Numbered from the stretch's first letter, positions 7,948 through 17,296 are shown. The stretch is DNA of 64,000 bases from Candidatus Nitrospira allomarina (GCF_032050975.1 NZ_CP116967.1:2353001-2417000), one strand, 5' to 3'. Notes: generated by a model not told the origin, from the sequence alone. Numbers and translations: made by a program.

Positions 7948-9721
7948 GGATCGCGATGTTTTGAAGGGTCCGCAAGCTCTCCACATGACGAGCCCCCGCC
8001 AACGACCGATCGGGCCGACGGTTAAAAACTGGGAAGTCGGGCCGGCGACCTACCAGGGCCGGCGAGTGAAGCCCAAAGTGGTCCTGGATTGCGGTTGGGG
8101 GCGGCTCATTTTTGCCCACACCTTTACAGGGCCCGAAGAGGTGGCTTCCACGCTGATGCAGGAACGTCCCGGGCACCGGGATATTGCCTTTTATTTACGG
8201 GATCCTCACGTGGTCCTGGCCCTGCGCCCGCACAAGCTGTTTCTGGATCCATCGCATACATTTCGATTGTGGTTGGGTGATTATCAATCCGTTGCCAATC
8301 AGCAATCAGGCATAGTGATCACTCCCATCCAGTCGGAGGCCGATGTCACGGCGTTGAATCGAATCTATGCGGCACGGGGCATGGTCACGGCCGACACCGA
8401 TCTCCTTATGAGGCAGCGCCGCTCCCAAAAACTCTGCTATTTTCTCGCGAAAGACCAGGCCACGAATGAAGTGATTGGGGTCATTCTAGCTGTGAATCAT
8501 CGCCTGATTTTTGACGACCCCGAAAAAGGCAGTAGCATCTGGAGTCTGGCCGTCGATCCTCAAGCGCACCATCCCGGAGTGGGGGAGGCGTTGATTCGTC
8601 ATGCGGCCGAACGGATGAAGGCCCGGGGGTGCAACTATGTGGATCTCTCGGTGCTGCATGACAACTATGAAGCCATCGCGCTGTATCGGAAACTGGGATT
8701 TGGACGAATTCCTGTGTTTGCGGTGAAAACGCGAAATACCATTAATGAAAAGCTGTTTGCAGGCCCCTCACCGGATCAACGACTCAACCCCTATGCCACC
8801 ATTATTGTTAATGAGGCCAGACGTCGAGGCATCGACGTCGATGTGTTGGATGCCGAGAAGGGCTACTTCCGCTTGACGTTTGGGGGCCGGTCCATTACCT
8901 GTCGAGAATCGTTGTCCGAATTGACTACAGCGATTGCGATGAGCCGTTGTGCGGATAAGGCGCTCACCCGGCGCGTGTTACAAGAAGCCGGTTTATCCGT
9001 TCCCGCGCAGGTGGTGGCCAATGGGCGGAAACCCAATGGTGAATTTCTTGGACAGTACGGATCCATTGTGGTCAAACCGGCGACGGGGGAACAAGGAGCT
9101 GGCGTAAGTGTGGATGTGCGAAAGGTCAAGGAAGTGGAGTCCGCAATTGCCCTTGCCGGCAAAAGTGGTGATCACGTTATTCTGGAACAATATGTGAAGG
9201 GCGAGGACTTACGCATTGTGTTGATCAATTATGAAGTGGTTGCCGCTGCCGTTCGACGACCACCTCGGATCACGGGAACGGGACATCATACGATAGCCGA
9301 ATTGATTGATCGGCAGAGTCAGCGACGGGCACGATTGACCGGCGGCGAGAGTCGTATTCCTCTGGACAGAGAAACCAAGCGGTGCATAAAGGAAGGCGGC
9401 TATACCCTCAAGGAGGTTTTGCCCAAAGGTAAAACTATTACGGTGCGTAAGACGGCCAATCTGCATACCGGAGGTACGATCCATGACGTGACAGGAAAAC
9501 TTCATCCTGATTTAGCCACCGCGGCGGTGATTGGTGCCAAGGCGCTGGCTATTCCGGTGGTGGGATTCGACTTTATCGTCACGGCGGTTTCCAAGCCTCA
9601 CTATGTCATTATTGAAGCCAATGAACGGCCTGGTCTGGCCAATCATGAACCGCAACCGACAGCGGAACGATTTATTGACCTGTTGTTTCCTCAAACCAAG
9701 ACGCCCACAAAATTGAAGTAG
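7937..9721 (+). CDS. ngg: N-acetylglutaminylglutamine synthetase (GNAT acetyltransferase-ATP-grasp fusion)
   Basis: About 594 residues from ATG 7937. The N-terminal third has VVLDCGWGRLIFAHTF and YLRDPHVVLAL, then a GNAT domain (WSLAVDPQAHHPGVGEALIR, with an acetyl-CoA loop variant, and LHDNYEAIALYRKLGFGRIP). The C-terminal half is an ATP-grasp ligase (IVVKPATGEQGAGVSV, VILEQYVKGEDLRIVLI, VGFDFIV, VIIEANERPGLANH). The two halves acetylate glutamine and ligate it to a second glutamine in NAGGN synthesis. ATG 7937 overlaps the asnO stop by 11 bp; ATG 7985 (MTSPRQRPIGP) is an equally possible start and neither has a strong ribosome-binding site. Translational coupling to asnO is likely. Confidence 0.92.
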   Translation: MASRDRDVLKGPQALHMTSPRQRPIGPTVKNWEVGPATYQGRRVKPKVVLDCGWGRLIFAHTFTGPEEVASTLMQERPGHRDIAFYLRDPHVVLALRPHKLFLDPSHTFRLWLGDYQSVANQQSGIVITPIQSEADVTALNRIYAARGMVTADTDLLMRQRRSQKLCYFLAKDQATNEVIGVILAVNHRLIFDDPEKGSSIWSLAVDPQAHHPGVGEALIRHAAERMKARGCNYVDLSVLHDNYEAIALYRKLGFGRIPVFAVKTRNTINEKLFAGPSPDQRLNPYATIIVNEARRRGIDVDVLDAEKGYFRLTFGGRSITCRESLSELTTAIAMSRCADKALTRRVLQEAGLSVPAQVVANGRKPNGEFLGQYGSIVVKPATGEQGAGVSVDVRKVKEVESAIALAGKSGDHVILEQYVKGEDLRIVLINYEVVAAAVRRPPRITGTGHHTIAELIDRQSQRRARLTGGESRIPLDRETKRCIKEGGYTLKEVLPKGKTITVRKTANLHTGGTIHDVTGKLHPDLATAAVIGAKALAIPVVGFDFIVTAVSKPHYVIIEANERPGLANHEPQPTAERFIDLLFPQTKTPTKLK

Positions 9722-9746
9722 TCCTTTGGGGTTAATAGGGGATTGT

Positions 9747-10955
9747 ATGATCCATTCAAAAATTGACACGCAGTACCTCCTTCATATTCTCCAAAAACTA
9801 CTGGCGATTCCCAGTCCGACCGGCTATACCGATCAAATTGTCCATGCGGTGTCGGGTGAACTGAAACAATTAGGGATTCCCTTCGAACTTACGCGGCGCG
9901 GAGCCATTCGAGCCACCATGGCAGGAAAAGTCAGTACGCCTGATCGAGCCATTGTGGCCCATCTAGATACGTTGGGGGCTCTGGTGAAATGGCTCAAAAC
10001 CAACGGACGGCTGGCGATCGTGCCAATCGGAACCTGGTCCAGCCGATTTGCCGAAGGTGCCCGTGTGACCGTCTTTTCCGATACCAGTATGCATCGTGGC
10101 ACCATCCTGCCCCTGAAAGCCTCCGGGCACACCTATGGTGACGAAATTGATACGCAACCGGTGTCGTGGAAGAATCTGGAAATTCGACTCGATGAAACTG
10201 TGACGGACGTCAATGGACGTATCCAACCCTTATCGACCGATCAGGATCTCCATCGTCTCGGGATTCATATTGGTGATTTCATTGCCGTTGACCCCTCGCC
10301 TGAAATTGGCCCCAATGGATTTATTAATTCGCGGCATTTGGACGATAAAGCCGGAGTGGCCACCATCCTGGCTGCTGCCAAATCCATTCTTGAGTCAGGG
10401 GCCACGCTTCCTGTGGATTGCCATTTACTGTTTACGATATCCGAAGAGGTTGGGTCAGGGGCCTCGGCGATCTTACATGGAGATGTTGCAGAAATGATCA
10501 CGATTGATAACGGCACTCCCGCGCCCTTTCAGGCCTCGAGCGAATTTGGTGCGACAATTGCCATGGCCGATTCAGCCGGGCCTTTTGATTATCACCTGGT
10601 CAGGCGCCTCATCGCCTTATGTGTGGAACATGACATTCCGTTTCAGCGCGACATTTTTTGCGACTATAGAAGTGATAGTGCGTCGGCCGTAGAGGCCGGG
10701 AACGACATTCGGACCGCTCTTCTCACATTTGGGGTCGATTCTTCCCATGGCTATGAGCGAACTCATCTGAGTGGACTCGAGGCCATTGCGAAGTTATTGG
10801 TCGTATATATGCAAAAAGAACCGGTGTTTTGGAGAGATCGCGATACGTTAGGGTCCGATAATGATTTTCCAACTCAACCGATTGAAGAAACGTCTTTCCC
10901 CCACACCCTCGAGGACATGGTCCGACGTCATGGTGAACCCCAAGATGACCCATAG
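9747..10955 (+). CDS. M42-family metallopeptidase of the NAGGN cassette
   Basis: 402 residues. The frame opens earlier with TTG at 9726, but ATG 9747 is preceded by AGGGGAT and is preferred; it lies 25 bp after ngg. Metal-binding and catalytic motifs of M42 aminopeptidases are present: AHLDTLGALVKWL, NSRHLDDKAGVAT, FTISEEVGSGAS, ITIDNGTPAP and SSHGYERTH. This hydrolase is the third constant member of the osmoprotectant trio. It may turn over NAGGN or trim a precursor; the actual substrate is not established. Two zinc or cobalt ions are expected from the family. The protein lacks a signal peptide and should be cytoplasmic. Confidence 0.92.
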   Translation: MIHSKIDTQYLLHILQKLLAIPSPTGYTDQIVHAVSGELKQLGIPFELTRRGAIRATMAGKVSTPDRAIVAHLDTLGALVKWLKTNGRLAIVPIGTWSSRFAEGARVTVFSDTSMHRGTILPLKASGHTYGDEIDTQPVSWKNLEIRLDETVTDVNGRIQPLSTDQDLHRLGIHIGDFIAVDPSPEIGPNGFINSRHLDDKAGVATILAAAKSILESGATLPVDCHLLFTISEEVGSGASAILHGDVAEMITIDNGTPAPFQASSEFGATIAMADSAGPFDYHLVRRLIALCVEHDIPFQRDIFCDYRSDSASAVEAGNDIRTALLTFGVDSSHGYERTHLSGLEAIAKLLVVYMQKEPVFWRDRDTLGSDNDFPTQPIEETSFPHTLEDMVRRHGEPQDDP

Positions 10956-11036
10956 TGCTTCTCCGCTAAGGACAGACGACAGGATGCTCGATACACTTCC
11001 TTTGCGGATGTTCTCCTCATTTCCCTGTCTGGCTTG

Positions 11037-12854
11037 ATGTCTTCTCATCCCCCCCCATCTACCTTTCCCCCAGCCAATACGACCCATCCACAGTTGACGC
11101 TTCGTGCCATTGCCACGGGGATGGTCTTAGGAGCTCTCCTCACCCCCTGCAATATCTATAGCGGGCTGAAGATTGGTTGGACATTTAATATGTCCATTAC
11201 GGCAGCCTTGCTCAGTTATGCGTTTTGGAAAATATTTGAAACGACCGCCCAAACCGAGCGCTGGGGGCTTCTTGAAAATAATATCAATCAAACCACGGCC
11301 TCCTCGGCTGCATCCATTATCTCGTCAGGGCTGGTGGCCCCGATTCCCGCCCTGGCCATGTTGACGGGCGAGCAATTGCCTTGGTCTCTGCTCTCCGTAT
11401 GGGTTTTTTCCGTCAGCCTGATGGGTATCGTGGTCGCGGTCGGTCTTCGGCACCAGATGCTTATTCGTGACCGATTGCCGTTTCCCGCCGGTGTTGCCAC
11501 AGCGGAAACCGTGAGGGAAATCTATGGGAAAGGGGGGGAAGCCCTGGCTCGCGTGAAAGTTCTCCTCACGGCTGGTGGGATCGCCGGGATCATGAAAATT
11601 TTCAACGAAGCTATTCTGACCATCCCCAAAGTGGCAACGGGCCTGGCCATTCCATTGAAGGGAGCGCTCAACAAGGCCGGGTTATCCACTGTCTCCCTTT
11701 CCAATCTTGGGTTCGTTCTCGATCCCTCGCTTCTGATGGTGGGCTTTGGGGCCATTATCGGGCTTCGCGCCGGACTCTCTCTGCTCCTTGGAGCGATCCT
11801 TGCCTGGGGCATCATTGGTCCTTGGGTCCTCACGCAAGGCTGGATTCCTGCGGAACATCTGACGCCGGACGGATATTGGTTTGGACCTCTGGTGGAATGG
11901 TTGCTCTGGCCGGGGGTGACCCTGATGGTCATGGCCTCGCTCACGTCGTTTGCCTGCTCCTGGGGGACAATGGTCACCGGCACCATACTTTCTCGAAAAA
12001 CCCCGGTTTCCCTTTTAACCCCGAATGATCCCTTTGTTATTCCACGTCAATGGTTTGTGATTGGACTGTGTATTTCTTTGGTCTTTGCGGTGATGACCCA
12101 GATAACGTTATTCAACATTTCAATGGGTATTGCGATTCTCGCGGTCCTTCTCTCCTTTGTGTTGGCCATCGTGGCGGGACGAGTCTCTGGGGAAACCGGG
12201 ATTACGCCAATTGGTGCCATGGGGAAAGTCACACAACTCACGTTTGGTTTCCTCATTCCGGGTAATGTCACGACCAATCTAATGGCGGCCAACGTCACAG
12301 GAGGAGCGGCCGGCCAATGCGCAGACCTCCTCCACGACCTGAAGACCGGTCTACTTCTGGGCGCCTCGCCGCGCTTTCAAGCCCTGGCTCAAATTTTCGG
12401 AGTGTTAACCGGCTCTCTTGTGGGTAGTGCGGTGTATCTGGTGCTCATCCCTGATCCTCAATCCATGTTGTTAACCATCGAATGGCCGGCGCCTGCCGTG
12501 GCAACCTGGAAGGCTGTCGCGGAAGTCTTTCAACTCGGTACAGAGGCAATTCCTCCTGGGAGTCTGTTGGCCATGAGCATTGCGTGTGTACTAGGCGTGG
12601 GGATGGTGGTTCTCGATCAATCTGTCCCACTATCCGTTAGCCGATGGATCCCCAGCGCCTCGACGATGGGACTGGCATTTGTCATTCCTGCCTGGAATTC
12701 TCTGTCTCTCTTTCTGGGTGCCCTTCTTGGAGCCTTTTTAATGAGGTATGCGAAGACTTGGGCGGAACGATTTGTGATGGCGCTGGCCGCCGGGCTCGTG
12801 GCAGGTGAAAGCCTCGCAGGTGTCGCGAGTGTTCTTGTTAAAATACTATTTTGA
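11037..12854 (+). CDS. OPT-family oligopeptide transporter
   Basis: 605 residues with about 14-16 hydrophobic segments. The start LRAIATGMVLGALLTPCNIY followed by SGLKIGWTFNMSI is characteristic of the prokaryotic OPT family, as are NNINQTTASSAASIISSG, FPAGVATAETVREIYG and TGGAAGQCADLLHDLKTG. OPT proteins carry small peptides or metal-peptide complexes across the inner membrane, driven by protons. ATG 11037 directly follows TTG 11034; there is no clear ribosome-binding site. It lies 81 bp after the NAGGN trio on the same strand. A role in taking up or recycling NAGGN-like dipeptides is an inference from position only. Confidence 0.9.
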   Translation: MSSHPPPSTFPPANTTHPQLTLRAIATGMVLGALLTPCNIYSGLKIGWTFNMSITAALLSYAFWKIFETTAQTERWGLLENNINQTTASSAASIISSGLVAPIPALAMLTGEQLPWSLLSVWVFSVSLMGIVVAVGLRHQMLIRDRLPFPAGVATAETVREIYGKGGEALARVKVLLTAGGIAGIMKIFNEAILTIPKVATGLAIPLKGALNKAGLSTVSLSNLGFVLDPSLLMVGFGAIIGLRAGLSLLLGAILAWGIIGPWVLTQGWIPAEHLTPDGYWFGPLVEWLLWPGVTLMVMASLTSFACSWGTMVTGTILSRKTPVSLLTPNDPFVIPRQWFVIGLCISLVFAVMTQITLFNISMGIAILAVLLSFVLAIVAGRVSGETGITPIGAMGKVTQLTFGFLIPGNVTTNLMAANVTGGAAGQCADLLHDLKTGLLLGASPRFQALAQIFGVLTGSLVGSAVYLVLIPDPQSMLLTIEWPAPAVATWKAVAEVFQLGTEAIPPGSLLAMSIACVLGVGMVVLDQSVPLSVSRWIPSASTMGLAFVIPAWNSLSLFLGALLGAFLMRYAKTWAERFVMALAAGLVAGESLAGVASVLVKILF

Positions 12855-12999
12855 CCAGATCCAAGTTAAGGCAGGTGGAGGTTTCTGAAAGACGCTGTGT
12901 CCTTGCGGTGTTTTTAAAACTTTCCTGCCGGTTTCTCACGTTTCTCCAAATCCACAGCTGGTCATGTCCGACCATCCCTTGCCGATATCTGCCCTTCTT

Positions 13000-13194
13000 C
13001 TATTCTTCAGGACAGGTTCTGTCCAGAATAAAATACACCGGGCAAAATCCGGTGAACCCGCTTTGCAGCAGCAGTGTGACTCCAAGGATTCCCGGAAGTA
13101 ACAACCATAAAGGATTCACGTAGTACCCGAGTGCGACGCCTGCCGTAATGAGCGCGCCGGCGATTCCGTCATGGAGTTGGCGTTTTCGCTTCAT
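13000..13194 (-). CDS. DUF2892-type small inner-membrane protein
   Basis: 64 residues. AGGAGG sits 7 nt before ATG 13194, so the GTG at 13200 is not the start. Two hydrophobic segments (GIAGALITAGVALGYYV and WLLLPGILGVTLLLQSG) are followed by FTGFCPVYFILDRTC, the closing motif of DUF2892 (usually GFCPLYxLLGxxTC). Family members sit in the inner membrane, often next to rhodanese-like sulfur-transfer proteins; no such partner is visible here. It converges on the OPT gene with 145 bp between them and no obvious terminator. Molecular function is unknown. Confidence 0.85.
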   Translation of the reverse strand: MKRKRQLHDGIAGALITAGVALGYYVNPLWLLLPGILGVTLLLQSGFTGFCPVYFILDRTCPEE

Positions 13195-13200
13195 CTTCAC

Positions 13201-13541
13201 TCCTCCTGTTGAAACGTTTGTCTATGGCCTTCCGGGTTTCCTTTTTACCAAAGAGGATTTTTTCTGGGTGGTTATCAATTCGTCACTTTTCAGTCGTGAT
13301 GTTTCTTGAAATGAGGAGCGCCTGGGGGGAGTCTAACTCCGTGGACTTTTATGAAAAATACGTATTTTAATTTACTTTTTTTCGTGAGTTTAATGTTGAT
13401 TAAATTATAGGCAATACATTGTTAATAAACAATAATTTCATCATTTACCTCAGTAGATCTCCCGTCTTTTCCGGTAGGTTCAAGGGGTGCTACTCTTTGG
13501 GGTGCTTTTAGACCTTCACTAAGCAGAATGGAGACCAAGAC
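13201..13541. other. Divergent intergenic region with two palindromes
   Basis: 341 bp between the DUF2892 gene and the HExxH gene. It holds a perfect 14-bp palindrome AAAATACGTATTTT (13355-13368) and a dyad ATTGTT-4-AACAAT (13418-13433). Both could be operators, though AT-rich palindromes also arise by chance. No gene is seen. Confidence 0.4.
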
Positions 13542-14099
13542 ATGCCTTTCGGCTATTACCACCAGCTTAACGCCAAGGCGAAGCGGATCTATCGGGCAAG
13601 CGACAAGGTGTCGGATTTTCAATTGCCCAATGTCTCTGTTGTTCGACCGGTCGTACGAAAAATATTTGAAGCTTTACAGGCCGAGAGTCATTTGCGCACG
13701 CAAAAATGGACTCAACGTCTTCTGAATAGTTTAACGAGCCAACTGCATATTCGGCCCATTCGATTTGAACTGCTGGATATCCGACCTTCCAATCCCCGGA
13801 TGGAACTGTATGGCCTGTATTATCCCATGGAAGGACGGCGGATCCCGCGTATTCAAGTGTGGATGCGCACGGCCAAGCGGCATCAGGTCGTCGCTTTTCG
13901 CACGTTTCTGCGCACGTTGCTACATGAACTGTGTCATCATTTGGATTACGATTGTTTAGGTCTGAAAGACTCTTTTCATACCAAGGGCTTTTATGGTCGT
14001 GAAGCTAGTTTAGCCTCTCAAGTCTTATCGTTGGTCGATACTGCCGCTTGGGGAACAGGCCACCAGTCCAAGATGAGGAAAACGAAACGAAAGATCTGA
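13542..14099 (+). CDS. Putative HExxH zinc metallopeptidase-like protein
   Basis: 185 residues, no signal peptide. The central RTLLHELCHHLDYD carries an HExxH zinc motif (His128, Glu129, His132), and downstream SFHTKGFYGREA supplies possible further ligands (His146, Glu154). The C-terminus is very basic (KMRKTKRKI). GGAG stands before ATG 13542. The layout recalls small SprT- or WLM-like metalloproteins, but I do not recognise the family. It stands alone between DUF2892 and ttcA, with two palindromes upstream. An alternative is a zinc-binding protein without protease activity. Confidence 0.75.
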   Translation: MPFGYYHQLNAKAKRIYRASDKVSDFQLPNVSVVRPVVRKIFEALQAESHLRTQKWTQRLLNSLTSQLHIRPIRFELLDIRPSNPRMELYGLYYPMEGRRIPRIQVWMRTAKRHQVVAFRTFLRTLLHELCHHLDYDCLGLKDSFHTKGFYGREASLASQVLSLVDTAAWGTGHQSKMRKTKRKI

Positions 14100-14336
14100 T
14101 GATACCTGGTCCCTCTTCAGCCGGTCCCACTTCCTTTTCTTGACCCCCGTCTGGTGCCTGACAAGGGCTTCATTTTTCCCTGCCATTCCGATGGGTTGGT
14201 CTCGCCTCTGACTGTCTATCTCTTTTACGGTTTCGGAGGGTAGAATGCGTAATCGTGCCGATTGCAGGGGTGTTGCATGTCCCTATGAATTATAACGCAT
14301 CAATCTTTTTCAGAAATGAGGAGTAGAAACGAAGCT

Positions 14337-15158
14337 ATGTTGCAGGATATTCAACCCATCCAACCCATGTCCCATCTGACCGGATCTAGCGAGAAGCTTC
14401 ATACCCGTTTGTGCCGGATGGTAGGGCAGGCGGTTGCCGATTTCAACATGATTGAAGGAGGCGATAAGGTCATGGTGTGCCTTTCCGGGGGGAAGGATAG
14501 TTATGCGATGTTGGACGTGTTGATGTCCATGCAGTCTCGTGCTCCGGTGTCTTATGAACTGATTGCGGTGAATTTGGATCAGAAACAACCGGGATTTCCT
14601 GAACATGTGCTGCCGGATTATCTCACGAAGCTTGGCGTGCCGTTTCATATTGAAGAGCGCGATACTTATTCGGTGGTGAAAAGGCTGATTCCCGAAGGCG
14701 AGACGACCTGCTCGCTCTGTTCACGGTTGCGTCGCGGCATCCTCTACGGGTTGGCGGAACGGTTGGGCGCGACCAAGATTGCTCTTGGCCATCATCGCAA
14801 CGATATGATGGAGACCTTGTTGTTGAACATGTTATTCAACGGTACTCTCAAAAGCATGCCGCCAAAACTGAAATCTGATGACGGACAACATGTGGTGATC
14901 CGCCCATTGGCATATGTGAAGGAATCCGAACTGGCCCGCTATGCGGAAATGAGAAACTTTCCCATCATTCCCTGCGACCTATGCGGTTCACAGGAAAATT
15001 TGAAACGCAAAGAAGTGAAGGCCCTGCTTCAGGAATGGGATGACCGGTATCCTGGCTCGGGTGACAGTGTGTTTGCGGCTTTGTCCAAGGTCATACCCAG
15101 TCATCTCCTCGATCGGCGATTATTTGATTTTGAGACTTTTGGCGAGCCCGAATCGTAG
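14337..15158 (+). CDS. ttcA: tRNA 2-thiocytidine biosynthesis protein TtcA
   Basis: 273 residues from ATG 14337 (an ATG at 14316 in frame is possible). The PP-loop SGGKDS (50-55) activates C32 of certain tRNAs with ATP. Two cysteine pairs, [12 protein letters not shown] (Cys126, Cys129) and [13 protein letters not shown] (Cys214, Cys217), match the TtcA iron-sulfur cluster ligands. [20 protein letters not shown] is also diagnostic. The enzyme makes 2-thiocytidine at position 32 in the cytoplasm using a sulfur donor such as IscS. GAGGAG lies 13 nt before this start, somewhat far, so the precise start is uncertain. It stands alone in its transcription direction with 215 bp upstream. Confidence 0.95.
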   Translation: MLQDIQPIQPMSHLTGSSEKLHTRLCRMVGQAVADFNMIEGGDKVMVCLSGGKDSYAMLDVLMSMQSRAPVSYELIAVNLDQKQPGFPEHVLPDYLTKLGVPFHIEERDTYSVVKRLIPEGETTCSLCSRLRRGILYGLAERLGATKIALGHHRNDMMETLLLNMLFNGTLKSMPPKLKSDDGQHVVIRPLAYVKESELARYAEMRNFPIIPCDLCGSQENLKRKEVKALLQEWDDRYPGSGDSVFAALSKVIPSHLLDRRLFDFETFGEPES

Positions 15159-15268
15159 ATGGGCCTGACGGTGGTTTCCGTGCGAATGATGACCGACCTG
15201 CCAGATCCCATTCCATGGTGTGTCTTCCCTAGCCTCTCCTGTATGTGCGGTTTTTGCCGGGCATCATA

Positions 15269-15748
15269 ATGGTTTATCTCCAGGCTTTTTTGTTGATTAT
15301 GGCGGCCAATGCCGCCCCGATTTTCGGGCGACTGCTTATACAAGGGCGTTGGAGTGCTCCTCTTGATGGGGGAGCGACTTTCTTCGATGGGCAGCCGGTG
15401 TTGGGACCCTCGAAAACCTATCGAGGTGTGGCTTTCTCATTGGTGGGCACGGTTCTGGCGGCGGATGTCCTAGGTATACCCTGGGACATAGGGCTGTTGA
15501 CTGGAGGGTTAGCCATGACCGGCGACTGCCTCTCTAGTTTTCTCAAGCGACGTTTGGGTTATGCCTCAGGCGGGATGGCCTTGGGCTTGGACCAAATTCC
15601 GGAGAGCCTTTTTCCCCTGTTAGGGCTATGGGGACCCCTGTCGTTATCGGCTAGTGGCATTATGGCCACTGCGGGTGCGTTTTTGGTGTTCGAGCTGTTT
15701 ATTTCTCCGATTTTATACAGATTCCGGATTCGTAAAAATCCCCATTAA
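15269..15748 (+). CDS. CDP-archaeol synthase-like (CarS/DUF46) membrane protein
   Basis: 159 residues from ATG 15269 (a GTG at 15245 gives 167). Four to five hydrophobic segments enclose FDGQPVLGPSKTYRG, LTGGLAMTGDCLSSFLKRR and GLDQIPESLFPLLG. These are signature stretches of CDP-archaeol synthase, the CTP-dependent nucleotidyltransferase of archaeal lipids, and of its bacterial relatives. The acidic and basic residues of the cytidylyltransferase site (GD, SFLKRR, D in GLDQIPES) are conserved. Bacteria normally use CdsA, so the substrate of the bacterial homologues is not known; an isoprenoid- or polyprenyl-type lipid alcohol is possible. No strong ribosome-binding site was found. Confidence 0.88.
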   Translation: MVYLQAFLLIMAANAAPIFGRLLIQGRWSAPLDGGATFFDGQPVLGPSKTYRGVAFSLVGTVLAADVLGIPWDIGLLTGGLAMTGDCLSSFLKRRLGYASGGMALGLDQIPESLFPLLGLWGPLSLSASGIMATAGAFLVFELFISPILYRFRIRKNPH

Positions 15749-15770
15749 TCCGGTGTTGCCCCTGTAGACC

Positions 15771-16088
15771 TTATTCCTTGGAAAGATTTTTGGTCTTGGG
15801 GAAGGTAATCCCCAATTGGCCAAGTTTCCGGCTAAACCCGGCAGGCGTATTGAGAGTATGGATCAAGCGCCCATCAGGCTGTTCGTAGGAAATAAGGCCA
15901 CCATCTTGTAGCGGCCAGACGAGTACTCGATCTTTGGCCCGATGGCTGGAAAAGGCTTGAGGGGCACATGGCATGCCGAGTAGCATTTCGAAGGAAACGG
16001 GAGGCTCCAACCTGGGGAGAACAAGCCGCCCCGGACAATTTTGAATGGGCCGCCAGGGCCAACGGGTTCGTAATTCCTCAAAGGTCAT
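15771..16088 (-). CDS. Hypothetical protein with WRPIQNCPGR motif
   Basis: 105 residues, MTFEELRTRWPWRPIQNCPG at the N-terminus and GLISYEQPDGRLIHTLNTPA toward the C-terminus. I do not recognise a named family. The composition is that of a small soluble cytoplasmic protein with no signal or membrane segment. It converges on the CarS-like gene with 22 bp between the stops and is divergent from the next hypothetical gene. There is no clear ribosome-binding site before ATG 16088. That the frame is coding is supported by its compact structured composition and by the tight fit between neighbours. Confidence 0.65.
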   Translation of the reverse strand: MTFEELRTRWPWRPIQNCPGRLVLPRLEPPVSFEMLLGMPCAPQAFSSHRAKDRVLVWPLQDGGLISYEQPDGRLIHTLNTPAGFSRKLGQLGITFPKTKNLSKE

Positions 16089-16247
16089 AGATGCACTTTT
16101 TTGACGTGCCCATTAAACTCCGACATGGATGTGTTTGGCAAGCTTAGTGGAAAAGAGGATGCTTCCGGTCTGTGCTTCTTGTCATGGTCCATGGAATGAT
16201 GCCTTGATGTATCAGGGACAGCGAGTGCACCGTACTGAAATTCTAGC

Positions 16248-16694
16248 GTGGAGTTGAATGTGGATCCCTCATCTGAAGAAGCATCTTCAGGCAATTCCCG
16301 CGCACCCCTCATTTCGATAGGATTCGCGGTTTTCGCCGTTCTCATCGTGCCGGTATTTCTATATTCTATGGGTCCGGATGGGCCTGCTAAAGTTGGTGAC
16401 GTGGTGTTTGTCACGGATCGACATCGTGTGCGGATAATGGTTTCCAATGATGAGGAGATAGGAACGTATTCCGGGATGTGTGTTCTTGAGCCACGGGTAC
16501 AATTAGTGGTGCAGCAAATGGGCTCTCCCTCGGAGGGGGGTATGATTGCGGAACCGGTTGGCCTTGAAAGGACTGGTCCACCCTTCTGCGTTCAGGGGAA
16601 ACCGGTTATGGTGTATCCCCATCAGGTGACCTTACAACCGGACCTGTGGGGTGGCCTGCGGGACACGCTTTTGCAGTTGTCCTCTGGTCGCTGA
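16248..16694 (+). CDS. Hypothetical membrane-anchored protein
   Basis: 148 residues from GTG 16248; GTG 16260, with GTGGAG 6 nt before it, is an equally good start. A single hydrophobic segment at about residues 20-42 (ISIGFAVFAVLIVPVFLYSM) anchors the protein, leaving a C-terminal beta-rich domain that probably faces the periplasm (GDVVFVTDRHRVRIMVSNDE, GMCVLEPRVQLVVQQ, VYPHQVTLQPDLWG). No family recognised. It converges on msrA with 35 bp between stops. Confidence 0.65.
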   Translation: MELNVDPSSEEASSGNSRAPLISIGFAVFAVLIVPVFLYSMGPDGPAKVGDVVFVTDRHRVRIMVSNDEEIGTYSGMCVLEPRVQLVVQQMGSPSEGGMIAEPVGLERTGPPFCVQGKPVMVYPHQVTLQPDLWGGLRDTLLQLSSGR

Positions 16695-16729
16695 GAAGGA
16701 CGATCCCGACGCTGTTTCTCTCCAGGCGC

Positions 16730-17296
16730 TTAGGAGGGTTTGAGCTTGTCTGAAAAGCGTTGCCGGAACTTCGCCACTTTGGGATTAATGAGGTAGGCGC
16801 AGTAAGGTTGTGACGGGTTTTGCACAAAATATTCCTGGTGGTAATCTTCAGCCATGTAAAAGGGTGACGCGGGTTCCACCTGGGTCACAATGGGATCGTT
16901 GAACAACCTGGCTTCCGTCAGCGCGTGAATGACCTCGTGTGCGATCGCATTTTGTGTTGAGGAATGGGTGAAAATGGCGGAGCGATATTGGGTCCCAGCA
17001 TCATTCCCTTGTCGGTTGAGGGTGGTGGGGTCATGGATGCCAAAAAAGATTTCCAGGAGCTCCCGGTAGGTGATGATGCCGGGATTAAAGGTAATCTGTA
17101 TCACCTCGGCATGTCCCGTGTTTCCACTGCAGACGGCCTCATAAGTTGGATTGGGGCGACTACCGCCCATATAGCCGGATTCTACGGACTCGACACCCTT
17201 CACCTGATCGAATACGGCTTCGAGGCACCAGAAGCAGCCGCCACCCAATGTGGCGAGTTCTTTTCCTGTTGATGTGGCTATGGCCGAGTCAGACAT
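16730..17296 (-). CDS. msrA: Peptide-methionine (S)-S-oxide reductase MsrA
   Basis: 188 residues. The catalytic GGGCFWCLEAVF motif gives Cys21 as the nucleophile, followed by GVESVESGYMGGSRPNPTYE, GHAEVIQITFNP, FFGIHDPTTLNRQGNDAGTQ and YHQEYFVQNP, all standard for MsrA. The enzyme repairs the S-epimer of methionine sulfoxide in proteins using thioredoxin. AAAGGAG stands before ATG 17296. The start overlaps the stop of the upstream transglutaminase-like gene by 8 bp, so the two are probably co-transcribed and coupled. There is no fused MsrB domain and no MsrB gene in the window. Confidence 0.97.
   Translation of the reverse strand: MSDSAIATSTGKELATLGGGCFWCLEAVFDQVKGVESVESGYMGGSRPNPTYEAVCSGNTGHAEVIQITFNPGIITYRELLEIFFGIHDPTTLNRQGNDAGTQYRSAIFTHSSTQNAIAHEVIHALTEARLFNDPIVTQVEPASPFYMAEDYHQEYFVQNPSQPYCAYLINPKVAKFRQRFSDKLKPS

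Noticed and set aside
12851-13123. 90-codon plus-strand frame after the OPT gene
   Set aside because: Overlaps the DUF2892 gene on the other strand, which has a clear family match and ribosome-binding site.
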